Positions 1 to 5,837 of a stretch of DNA of 11,706 nt are shown here, in pieces. Each line of letters starts with the position of its first letter. The first letter of the stretch is position 1. The notes beneath the pieces were generated by a model that saw only the letters and a list, made by a program, of their open reading frames with translations, searched no databases and had not been told where the DNA came from. The translations under genes were made by a program, and so were the position numbers. The stretch lies in the NCBI GenBank assembly GCA_946404705.1, contig CAMJES010000038.1, positions 1 through 11,706 on the forward strand. Direction: 5' to 3'. The stretch comes from an uncultured Ruminococcus sp. (lineage in GTDB: Bacteria > Bacillota > Clostridia > Oscillospirales > Ruminococcaceae).

Positions 1-45
1 TATCATAGCCGGTGACTGGAGTTCAGACGTGTGCTCTTCCGATCT
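1..45. other. Sequencing adapter and index left at contig end (not genomic)
   Basis: Bases 12-45 match, over their full 34 nt, the Illumina TruSeq index-side adapter as written towards the insert: it begins GTGACTGGAGTTCAG and ends GCTCTTCCGATCT. Bases 4-11 (CATAGCCG) occupy the place of the i7 index; the reverse complement is CGGCTATG, which I recall as TruSeq HT index D709. Bases 2-3 (AT) fit the end of the P7 flow-cell sequence, while base 1 differs from the expected G. The reading frame of nusG stops making sense exactly at this boundary. This is library artefact and should be trimmed; nothing biological should be read from it. Confidence 0.97.
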
Positions 46-89
46 CCGGAATAGGTGTGAATGACATACCATTTTGCAGCTTCTGACAT
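46..89 (-). CDS. nusG: Transcription termination/antitermination protein NusG, N-terminal fragment
   Basis: Only the first 14 codons survive (MSEAAKWYVIHTYS, then two bases of a Gly codon) before the adapter junction. The KWYVIHTYSG start is characteristic of the NusG NGN domain, and position directly downstream of secE is the conserved bacterial order. The ATG at 87-89 is preceded by an AAGGAAG ribosome binding site, about 27 nt after the secE stop. NusG binds RNA polymerase and modulates elongation, pausing and Rho-dependent termination. The gene is truncated by the contig end, not by mutation; the rest is simply not assembled here. Confidence 0.9.
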
Positions 90-116
90 TCTTCTATCTT
101 CCTTTCGCAAAAACGC

Positions 117-428
117 TTACATTCCAAGACTAAGCTTGAGCAAAGCGGCGAGTCCGCTGTCGATTCCCCAAATTACTATACCGCATACGCACATTGCAAC
201 AAGTACAACTGCGGTATTGTTGATGACCTTCTTTTTGCTCGGCCATACAACTTTTTTGATCTCGCCTTTCAAATCCCTGAAATACTTTGCGACAGGGTTA
301 GGTTTTTTCTGACCCTTGGCTTTTGCCTTGGCATTATCCTTTACGATCTTGTCAGCCTTGGCTTCAGCCTGAGCAACGATGGATTTTTTTGAAGGCGATT
401 TTGTCTGATTTTTCTTGTTATCAGCCAT
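117..428 (-). CDS. secE: Preprotein translocase subunit SecE
   Basis: A 103-aa protein with the SecE arrangement of Gram-positives: a long, Lys/Ala-rich hydrophilic N-terminus (residues 1-45), the conserved amphipathic segment RDLKGEIKKVVWPSKKK (51-67), then one transmembrane helix (about 72-89). SecE clamps the SecY channel and is essential for Sec-dependent export at the cytoplasmic membrane. I chose the ATG at 426-428 because an AGAGGTG ribosome binding site lies at proper distance; a GTG two codons upstream is possible but would overlap that site. It lies 15 nt after rpmG and before nusG, the standard operon. The N-terminal extension is longer than in minimal 60-aa SecE proteins but common in Clostridia. 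Confidence 0.95.
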   Translation of the reverse strand: MADNKKNQTKSPSKKSIVAQAEAKADKIVKDNAKAKAKGQKKPNPVAKYFRDLKGEIKKVVWPSKKKVINNTAVVLVAMCVCGIVIWGIDSGLAALLKLSLGM

Positions 429-443
429 TTTCACACCTCTTCC

Positions 444-593
444 TTACTTGGTTTCCTTGTGAAGAGTATGCTTTTTGCAGAACTTACAATACTTATTCAT
501 TTCAAGTCTGTCCGGATCGTTCTTCTTGTTTTTCTTGGTATTGTAGTTGCGCTGCTTGCACTCTGTGCAGGCCAATGTTACCTTTACTCTCAT
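444..593 (-). CDS. rpmG: 50S ribosomal protein L33
   Basis: Read on the minus strand this encodes 49 residues beginning MRVKVTLACTECKQRNY and ending KKHTLHKETK. It has two CxxC pairs (TECK region CTEC and CKFC), so it is the zinc-binding (C+) form of L33, a small protein of the large ribosomal subunit near the E site. A strong AGGAGGTG ribosome binding site stands 5 nt before the ATG at 591-593. It is the first gene of the rpmG-secE-nusG operon. Since many Firmicutes also carry a zinc-free L33 paralogue, zinc-dependent paralogue switching is possible, but nothing in the window tests this. Confidence 0.97.
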   Translation of the reverse strand: MRVKVTLACTECKQRNYNTKKNKKNDPDRLEMNKYCKFCKKHTLHKETK

Positions 594-785
594 ATCGGCA
601 CCTCCTATTAAATGTTCCCTTTAAGAGAACGTTTCGATTTCGCAGGAACTTATGTCCCTGTGCCTCCCTCTATGGCAATTTGATTGTATAAGCATCGAAA
701 AAGCAATCTTTCACCGAGTCTATACACTTTGTCGAGAGGTCATATGCCTTATTTTTAGGCACAAAAATAGACCTCTGCAAGAGGT
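594..785 (-). promoter_or_regulatory. Long 5' leader of the rpmG-secE-nusG operon
   Basis: From the predicted start near 785 to the rpmG ATG there are about 190 nt without an open reading frame of interest. On the transcript I see ACCTCT-TGC-AGAGGT at the very 5' end (6-bp arms), a GCCT/AGGC hairpin, an AGGGA/TTCCT pairing and GTTCTC/GGGAAC (6 bp, loop TTAAA) just before the ribosome binding site. No tRNA, T-box or known riboswitch signature was recognised. Regulation by this leader is possible but unproven. Confidence 0.4.
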
Positions 786-814
786 AGTTTTATTCTACCA
801 CATTTAGAGGTCAT
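735..814. repeat. Repeated AGAGGT(CAT) motifs over the rpmG promoter
   Basis: AGAGGTCAT occurs at 735-743 and again at 806-814; AGAGGT also occurs at 780-785 and its reverse complement ACCTCT at 771-776, forming ACCTCT-GCA-AGAGGT. On the minus strand one copy sits in the promoter spacer, the inverted pair lies at the start of transcription and one copy lies about 45 nt into the leader. The pattern could be an operator array or an RNA structure; no known regulator was matched. Confidence 0.5.
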
Positions 815-821
815 TTGTCAA
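792..821 (-). promoter_or_regulatory. Promoter of rpmG-secE-nusG
   Basis: On the minus strand a perfect -35 TTGACA (816-821) and a -10 TAGAAT (792-797, one mismatch to consensus) are separated by 18 bp. Predicted transcription start is near 785. This is a housekeeping sigma-type promoter, as expected for a ribosomal/secretion operon. Confidence 0.8.
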
Positions 822-899
822 GTGTTTTTTTGTAATTTTTAATAATTTTTTCCCTTTATTTTCTACATAACTCCAAAATGTCTTCTTTTGGGCAAAAAA

Positions 900-1604
900 T
901 CACTTCACCTCATGACATTCCGGAAGCTTTCTCGGGGCGTCGGGAGAGTACGCCCAGCGCACTGCATTTGTTATTATTTTCTGTATTTCCGGCATAAAGT
1001 ATATGGGATACTCCTCATGTCCCGGCTGAAAATAAAAAATCCTGCCGTAACCTCTTGTAAAGGTCACTCCGCTTCGGAATTTCTCTCCCCTGCTGAACGT
1101 TCCCTCAAACACAACATCATCGGGCATCGGTATATCAAACCACTCGCCGTACATTTCTTCATGCGGAATTTTTATAAGCTCAGGCACTCCGTCTGCGATA
1201 GAGTGCTTCGGTGCAACACATTTCAACGTTTCGCTGTCGTTATTGTGCCAGTTAAGCGACATTGTCGTCCCCATAAGCGCTTTCATTATCTTTGAATAAT
1301 GCGCTGAGTGAAGCGCAACCAAACCCATTCCGCCGAGAACAGCGTCCTTTATAAGCCGAACATTTTCCTCAGTTATGTCGTCATGCCGAGCGTGCGCCCA
1401 CCAAATAAGGACATCGGTATTCCGCAGCATTTCCTCGGAAATACCTTGATTTCCCATATCAAGCGTTGCACAGCGAACCGACATATCCTCATTTTTCTCC
1501 AAAAAGCCTGCAATACAGCCGTGTATGCCGTTCGGATATACCTTAGCTATCCCCTCATACTCACGCTCATGCACATATTCATTCCAAACTGTGACTCGTA
1601 TCAT
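900..1604 (-). CDS. ThuA-like domain protein (trehalose-utilisation family)
   Basis: A 234-aa cytoplasmic protein of the ThuA-like, glutamine-amidotransferase-like fold. Supporting features are the opening IRVTVWNEY strand, DVLIWWAHARHDD (residues 64-76), GGMGLVALHSAHYSK (91-105), the Gly/Arg-rich YGRIFYFQPGHEEYP (186-200) and the closing amphipathic helix ending NAVRWA. The His residues at 71, 74, 99, 102 and 196 are typical of the family's putative active site. ThuA proteins are linked to sugar utilisation (ThuA/B of rhizobia converts disaccharides to 3-keto forms), but the reaction here is not known. It overlaps the upstream isomerase gene by 4 bases (ATGA), so translation is probably coupled. 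No signal peptide. The substrate cannot be named from the sequence. Confidence 0.85.
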   Translation of the reverse strand: MIRVTVWNEYVHEREYEGIAKVYPNGIHGCIAGFLEKNEDMSVRCATLDMGNQGISEEMLRNTDVLIWWAHARHDDITEENVRLIKDAVLGGMGLVALHSAHYSKIMKALMGTTMSLNWHNNDSETLKCVAPKHSIADGVPELIKIPHEEMYGEWFDIPMPDDVVFEGTFSRGEKFRSGVTFTRGYGRIFYFQPGHEEYPIYFMPEIQKIITNAVRWAYSPDAPRKLPECHEVK

Positions 1605-2407
1605 CCAAGCATTCTCCTCAAATTATCCGCCGAATTCTTTATAAATCCAAGCTGGTCATACGCACCGAAATGTTCGATCGTATAGATACCGTCATATCCG
1701 CTTGCCGCAAGTTCCCCTACTATCTGCGCCACCGCAACGCAGCCATCGCCGACAGGACAAGAGTACATTTCCGTACCGTCAACAGCGCATTTCATCTCGC
1801 AGCGCTCATCGGGCGTCATGCTTCTGTCCTTGCAATGGACGTGGACTATATAAGACTTGAGCCGCTCAAATGCATATATCTCCGATTCAGCGCTGTACAT
1901 AAAATTACCCGTATCAAATGTTAAATTTAAATAAGGCACTTCCGCGATAAATTCAAGTATTCTTGCGGAAGTCGAGATCGGACTGTGGAAGTCGTCAAAA
2001 TCCTCAACTGTCGGAGTTAAGCCTTTTTCGTGTGCATATCTGCATACAGCTTTCATTGCGTATATCATTCTGTCCTTTTCTTTTTCCATAACGTTTTTAT
2101 CATTTGAGGAATAAAATCCGGGAATAAGCATAACCTTTTCCGCGCCAAGTTCCGCCGCCCTGTCGCAATGATAATACGCGGCGCTTAAATCGGGAGAATT
2201 TGCGAAATCATAAAATCCATAGACAGACGATATCTTCATTCCCGATGCGGCGATAAGTTCAGCTGTTTTCTCCTCTTTTAAATCTGCGATATCAAATTCA
2301 AGATAGTCTATCCCAAAGCCTTTGACCGTTTCAAGCACCGCCGAAGCGGTTCTTCCGCTCTGTTGAGCAGCTTCACATATATGATGATAAAAAACCGCAA
2401 ACTTCAT
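1601..2407 (-). CDS. Sugar phosphate isomerase/epimerase (xylose isomerase-like TIM barrel)
   Basis: A 268-aa single-domain TIM-barrel protein of the AP endonuclease 2/xylose isomerase-like family. The four expected metal ligands are visible in order: Glu135 in TPTVEDFDD, Asp165 in LTFDTGN, His191 in VHVHCKD and Glu245 in IYTIEHFG. Such enzymes bind Mn2+ or Co2+ and isomerise or epimerise sugars, keto-sugars or inositols; the substrate is not predictable here. I chose ATG 2405-2407 (MKFAVFYHH, a natural barrel start); a TTG two codons upstream is nearer to the GGGGGA ribosome binding site and remains possible. First gene of a two-gene unit with the ThuA-like gene, with its own promoter at 2444-2472. 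Confidence 0.88.
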   Translation of the reverse strand: MKFAVFYHHICEAAQQSGRTASAVLETVKGFGIDYLEFDIADLKEEKTAELIAASGMKISSVYGFYDFANSPDLSAAYYHCDRAAELGAEKVMLIPGFYSSNDKNVMEKEKDRMIYAMKAVCRYAHEKGLTPTVEDFDDFHSPISTSARILEFIAEVPYLNLTFDTGNFMYSAESEIYAFERLKSYIVHVHCKDRSMTPDERCEMKCAVDGTEMYSCPVGDGCVAVAQIVGELAASGYDGIYTIEHFGAYDQLGFIKNSADNLRRMLG

Positions 2408-2443
2408 ATACAAATTATCCCCCGAAAATATTACAATAGCATC

Positions 2444-2472
2444 ATTATACCATATATAATATATTTTTTCAA
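2444..2472 (-). promoter_or_regulatory. Promoter of the isomerase-ThuA unit
   Basis: On the minus strand TTGAAA (2467-2472), a 17-bp spacer and a perfect TATAAT (2444-2449). The -10 is extended by TGG (TGGTATAAT), which fits the TGn extended -10 element. The start would lie near 2437, leaving a leader of about 30 nt. It is divergent from the feo promoter. Confidence 0.8.
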
Positions 2473-2496
2473 TATAAACCTAAATAAAAATCGGCA

Positions 2497-2514
2497 AAAT
2501 TCGGCGCCGAATTT
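2497..2514. promoter_or_regulatory. 18-bp perfect palindrome between divergent promoters (candidate operator)
   Basis: AAATTCGGCGCCGAATTT is a perfect inverted repeat without spacer, GC-rich in the centre and AT-rich outside. It lies 13 bp upstream of the feo -35 box and 24 bp upstream of the isomerase -35 box. A dimeric DNA-binding regulator is the simplest reading; it has no T-run and is in no transcript, so it is not a terminator. It does not match the Fur, DtxR or LexA consensus that I know. Confidence 0.5.
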
Positions 2515-2527
2515 GTATGATAATCAA

Positions 2528-2556
2528 TTGACATAAAGGGAAAAAAAAGCTATAAT
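2528..2556 (+). promoter_or_regulatory. Promoter of the feoAB operon
   Basis: Perfect TTGACA (2528-2533), 17-bp spacer and perfect TATAAT (2551-2556). The start is expected near 2563, some 33 nt before the feoA ATG. Such a consensus promoter is usually strong and therefore needs repression when iron is plentiful. GATAAT at 2519-2524, just before the -35, resembles one hexamer of a Fur box, but the partner hexamers are missing. Confidence 0.88.
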
Positions 2557-2595
2557 AAACTTAAATTGAATTATGCTTTGAAAGAGGAAGAATTT

Positions 2596-2847
2596 ATGAA
2601 GCTTAACGAACTTGAAACGGGCGAATCTGCTGTCATCACCGCCGTAAGAGGTGACGGAGCGCTCCGATGCCGCCTGCTTGATATGGGTCTTATCCCGAAA
2701 ACCAAGGTTATGATACGAAAGGTTGCGCCTATGGGCGACCCGATAGAGCTTTTTCTGCGCGGATATGAGCTTACCATACGGCTTGACGATGCAAAGCTTA
2801 TTGATATTATCCCCGAAACAAGCGATAAGGGGGCTGACCAAAAATGA
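2596..2847 (+). CDS. feoA: Ferrous iron transport protein A
   Basis: An 83-aa cytoplasmic SH3-like domain protein: LNELETGESAVITAV, then the family hallmark RCRLLDMGLIPKTKVMIRKVAPMGDPIELFLRG and the closing YELTIRLDDAKLIDI. FeoA docks on FeoB and is needed for Fe2+ uptake. I chose ATG 2596-2598 because AGAGGAAG stands 5 nt ahead; a TTG at 2566 in frame would sit almost at the transcription start and lacks a ribosome binding site. The stop overlaps the feoB start by 4 bases (ATGA), so translation is probably coupled. Confidence 0.96.
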   Translation: MKLNELETGESAVITAVRGDGALRCRLLDMGLIPKTKVMIRKVAPMGDPIELFLRGYELTIRLDDAKLIDIIPETSDKGADQK

Positions 2848-4847
2848 TATTTGCACTTGCAGGCAATCAGAACTGCGGTAAAACTACGCTTTTCAATCAG
2901 CTGACAGGCTCAAATCAGCACGTTGGAAACTTCCCCGGCGTTACCGTTGACAGCAAGTCGGGCAGCGTCCGCGGACTCAAAAACTGCGAGGTCGTTGACC
3001 TTCCCGGAATTTACTCGATTCGACCTTACACAAGCGAGGAGATCGTTACCCGTGATTTTCTTATCGAGCAGAAACCGAATGCTATCATAAATATAGTTGA
3101 TGCAACGAATATTGAGCGAAATTTATATCTTACTCTCCAACTGCTTGAGATGAACATCCCCACCGTGCTTGCGCTGAATATGATGGACGAGGTGCGAAAC
3201 AACGGCGGAACGATCGACGTTGAAAAGCTTTCGGCTAACCTCGGTATTCCCGTAGTTGCGATAAGCGCCGCAAAAAACGAGGGCGTCGACGAGCTTATTC
3301 AGACGGTATATGAAGCGGCAACCAAAAAGCTTCTGCCGACAAAAAAAGACTTCTGCAGCGGTGCAGTCCACCGCTGTATCCACGCTGTAACACACCTTAT
3401 CGAAGACCACGCGGCAGCTGCGGATATTTCTCCCCGATTTGCGGCAACAAAGCTTGTCGAGCAGGATCCGTACATAATCGAAAAGCTTGGTATAAACGAA
3501 AACGAGCGCGATATGATAGAACACAGCGTTACCGAAATGGAATCGGAAATGGGACTTGACCGAAACGCTGCGCTTGCCGATATGCGCTACACGTTTATCG
3601 AAAACGCCTGCGCAAACACGGTCGTTAAGTGTCACGAAAGCAAGGAACACGCACGAAGCGTCCGTATAGATAAGGTGCTGACGGGAAAATACCTTGCAAT
3701 TCCTGTTTTTATCCTTATAATGCTGTTGATTTTCTGGCTGACGTTCGATGTTTTCGGTGCATTTTTAAGCGATCTGCTCAGTTTGGGAATAGATTTTGTG
3801 ACAGGCGCAGTCGACAAGGCTCTCACAGCCTACGGACTTAACCCTGTGGTTCACAGCCTTATTATCGATGGCATTTTCTCGGGAGTCGGAAGCGTTCTGA
3901 GCTTTCTCCCGATAATAGTCGTTCTGTTCTTCTTCCTTTCGATGCTTGAAGACAGCGGCTATATGGCACGAGTTGCTTTTGTAATGGATAAGCTTCTGCG
4001 TAAAATAGGACTTTCGGGACGTTCCTTCGTTCCGATGCTCATAGGCTTCGGCTGCAGCGTTCCTGCAATAATGGCAACGAGAACGCTCTCCTCCGAGCGT
4101 GACCGCAAAATGACGATATACCTTACTCCGTTCATGAGCTGCAGCGCAAAGCTGCCGATTTATGCGGTATTTACCGAAGCATTTTTCAGCAGCCACAAGG
4201 CTCTTGTGATGATATCGCTCTATGTCGGAGGTATCATAGTCGGAATAATCTGCGGACTTATAATGAATAAAACGCTCTTTAGGGGCAAGCCCGTTCCGTT
4301 TGTAATGGAACTTCCGAATTACCGTCTGCCCTCCCCTAAAAGCGTCGGAATGCTTATGTGGGACAAAGCGAAGGACTTCCTGCAGAAAGCATTCACCGTT
4401 ATTTTCGTTGCAACCATTATAATATGGTTTTTACAGACCTTTGACCTTAAATTCAACGTTGTTTCCGACAGTTCAAACAGTATCCTCGCCGCAATAGGAA
4501 TGATAATCTCGCCTATACTCAAACCGCTCGGCTTCGGCGACTGGCGTGTGTCAACGGCGCTTATCTCGGGATTTACTGCAAAGGAATCGGTCGTTTCTAC
4601 CCTTGCAGTCCTTACCGGCGCAAACATCTCAAACCTCGGCAGCGTCCTCGGAACATTCTTCACGCCGCTTTCAGCTGTAAGCTTTTTGACCTTTACACTT
4701 CTCTACACTCCCTGCGTTGCGGCAATTGCTGCAGCAAAGCGTGAACTCGGCAGCGGATGGGCAGCGTTCGCGCTCTGTATTGCCCAATGCTGCGTGGCTT
4801 GGATAGCTTCGTTCACTGTTTATAATATTGGCGGATTGTTTGTTTGA
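2844..4847 (+). CDS. feoB: Ferrous iron transport protein B (GTPase-linked Fe2+ permease)
   Basis: A 667-aa protein with the complete FeoB layout. The N-terminal G domain shows G1 GNQNCGKT (residues 7-14), G2 region NFPGVTVD (29-36), G3 DLPG (52-55), G4 NMMD (112-115) and G5 SAAK (141-144). A helical GDI-like domain follows (about 170-275), then a polytopic membrane part from about residue 283. The two Gate motifs are present: GFGCSVPAIMATR (401-413, Cys404) and SCSAKLPIY (432-440, Cys433), the conserved Cys residues proposed to line the iron path. G1 has Gln where Pro is common (GNPNCGKT), as in many Clostridia. It imports Fe2+ across the cytoplasmic membrane under anoxic conditions. No frameshift or missing part is seen. 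Confidence 0.97.
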   Translation: MIFALAGNQNCGKTTLFNQLTGSNQHVGNFPGVTVDSKSGSVRGLKNCEVVDLPGIYSIRPYTSEEIVTRDFLIEQKPNAIINIVDATNIERNLYLTLQLLEMNIPTVLALNMMDEVRNNGGTIDVEKLSANLGIPVVAISAAKNEGVDELIQTVYEAATKKLLPTKKDFCSGAVHRCIHAVTHLIEDHAAAADISPRFAATKLVEQDPYIIEKLGINENERDMIEHSVTEMESEMGLDRNAALADMRYTFIENACANTVVKCHESKEHARSVRIDKVLTGKYLAIPVFILIMLLIFWLTFDVFGAFLSDLLSLGIDFVTGAVDKALTAYGLNPVVHSLIIDGIFSGVGSVLSFLPIIVVLFFFLSMLEDSGYMARVAFVMDKLLRKIGLSGRSFVPMLIGFGCSVPAIMATRTLSSERDRKMTIYLTPFMSCSAKLPIYAVFTEAFFSSHKALVMISLYVGGIIVGIICGLIMNKTLFRGKPVPFVMELPNYRLPSPKSVGMLMWDKAKDFLQKAFTVIFVATIIIWFLQTFDLKFNVVSDSSNSILAAIGMIISPILKPLGFGDWRVSTALISGFTAKESVVSTLAVLTGANISNLGSVLGTFFTPLSAVSFLTFTLLYTPCVAAIAAAKRELGSGWAAFALCIAQCCVAWIASFTVYNIGGLFV

Positions 4848-4854
4848 TTATACC

Positions 4855-4876
4855 TGCAAAGGTTTAAAGCTTTGCA
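4855..4876 (+). other. Small hairpin after feoB (weak attenuator or terminator candidate)
   Basis: TGCAAAG (4855-4861) and CTTTGCA (4870-4876) form a perfect 7-bp stem with an 8-nt loop, beginning 7 nt after the feoB stop. The following CAATTATTTAG is only a poor U-tract, so full termination is unlikely; partial termination or protection of the feoAB 3' end is possible. The 177-nt gap that follows has no clear promoter, so downstream genes are probably reached by read-through. Confidence 0.4.
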
Positions 4877-4962
4877 CAATTATTTAGAAACAGATATAGA
4901 TTTACATAACTGATCCTGCATAAATTGCTTTTTATACGAGGATTTGATTCAATTTTTTCCGC

Positions 4963-4988
4963 CAAACATATATACCAAACATATATAC
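4963..4988. repeat. Tandem 13-bp direct repeat, two copies
   Basis: CAAACATATATAC occurs twice head to tail (4963-4975 and 4976-4988), followed by further ATAT steps. It lies 36 bp upstream of the small Cys-rich gene. It may be a simple slippage product or a binding site; nothing decides this. Confidence 0.7.
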
Positions 4989-5024
4989 ATATATAACGGT
5001 ACGAAATCATTAAAGGAGAGTTTT

Positions 5025-5180
5025 ATGGGCGCTGCCGACTGGATAGCAATTGTATTGATAGCATTCGCAGTTTTCTGTGCGGTGTATTTTATGATTAAGA
5101 ATAAAAAATGCGGAAAAGGCTGCTCGGGCTGTCCATACTCGGGAGAATGCAGCCGCAAATCAAAAAAGGAGGAGCGTTAA
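5025..5180 (+). CDS. FeoB-associated Cys-rich membrane protein
   Basis: A 51-aa protein: one transmembrane helix (about residues 6-24), then a basic, Cys-rich tail KKCGKGCSGCPYSGEC with Cys29, 33, 36 and 42, and a charged end. This layout is that of the small FeoB-associated family (PF12669 by my recollection) found after feoB in Firmicutes. It may act like FeoC or handle Fe2+ at the pore, but its biochemical role is not settled. The ATG at 5025 has AAAGGAGAG 5 nt upstream; the longer upstream frame (from 4944) runs through the AT-repeat stretch and is not coding. The stop codon is followed at once by the queH ATG. Confidence 0.88.
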   Translation: MGAADWIAIVLIAFAVFCAVYFMIKNKKCGKGCSGCPYSGECSRKSKKEER

Positions 5181-5822
5181 ATGCCGCAGAAAAGAAACTA
5201 TCAGCATGAGCTTGAACAAATTCTCAACGGCATTGAGAAAAGCTCTCCCCCTCGGCTCCTGCTGCAAAGCTGCTGTGCGCCTTGTTCAAGCTATGTGCTG
5301 GAATATCTTTCGGAATATTTTGCGATAACAGTTTTTTATTTCAACCCGAATATCTATCCCGAAGAGGAATTCTTTAAGCGCAGCGCCGAGCAGAAACGGC
5401 TTCTTTCACTTATGAAGTTCAAAAATCCCGTTGATTTTGTTGAGATAGGTTATCAGTCCGAGAGGTTTTATGCTGCTGTCAAGGGACTTGAACACATCAA
5501 AGAGGGTGGCGAACGCTGCTATGCCTGCTATAAGCTGCGGCTTAAACAGACCGCTGAGCTTGCCAAGGAACGCGGCTTTGACTTTTTTACTACTACTCTT
5601 TCGATAAGTCCGTATAAAAATGCGGATTGGCTCAACGAGATAGGCGAAGAACTTGCCCGAGAATACGGCGTTTGGTATCTGACATCGGATTTCAAGAAAA
5701 AGAACGGCTACAAACGCTCGACAGAGCTTTCGGAAAGCTACGGAATGTATCGTCAGAACTACTGCGGCTGCGTTTTTTCGATGCGTGAGCGTGAAGAAGC
5801 CTTGAAAAATAAAGATATATGA
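5181..5822 (+). CDS. queH: Epoxyqueuosine reductase QueH
   Basis: A 213-aa protein of the QueH (former DUF208) family, which reduces epoxyqueuosine to queuosine at position 34 of GUN-anticodon tRNAs, the last step of queuosine synthesis. It replaces the cobalamin-dependent QueG. Diagnostic residues: SCCAPCSSYVLEYL (30-43, Cys31, 32 and 35), GGERCYACYKLR (109-120, Cys113 and 116) and YRQNYCGCVFS (190-200, Cys195 and 197), together with FTTTLSISPYKN. These Cys residues ligate the [4Fe-4S] cluster and an additional iron. The ATG follows the previous stop codon without a gap; its ribosome binding site AAAGGAGG lies inside the preceding gene, so coupling is likely. No other queuosine gene is in the window. 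Confidence 0.94.
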   Translation: MPQKRNYQHELEQILNGIEKSSPPRLLLQSCCAPCSSYVLEYLSEYFAITVFYFNPNIYPEEEFFKRSAEQKRLLSLMKFKNPVDFVEIGYQSERFYAAVKGLEHIKEGGERCYACYKLRLKQTAELAKERGFDFFTTTLSISPYKNADWLNEIGEELAREYGVWYLTSDFKKKNGYKRSTELSESYGMYRQNYCGCVFSMREREEALKNKDI

Positions 5823-5837
5823 AAGGAAAGTAAAAAA

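Noticed and set aside
61..312. Plus-strand open frame of 83 codons at the left end
   Set aside because: It lies opposite secE and nusG, which are clear by protein signature, and has no ribosome binding site.
594..785. A tRNA gene between the promoter and rpmG, as sometimes found in this operon
   Set aside because: No T-loop GGTTCRANNCC-like motif and no acceptor stem could be found on the minus strand.
873..891. CCAAAA/TTTTGG hairpin after the ThuA-like gene as its terminator
   Set aside because: On the minus strand the stem is weak and A/T-rich, and no U-tract follows (AGTTATGTAG), so termination is not supported.
3123..3650. Minus-strand 175-codon open frame inside feoB
   Set aside because: It is the antisense shadow of a well-conserved G domain and helical region; its composition is unlike a real protein and it has no start signals.
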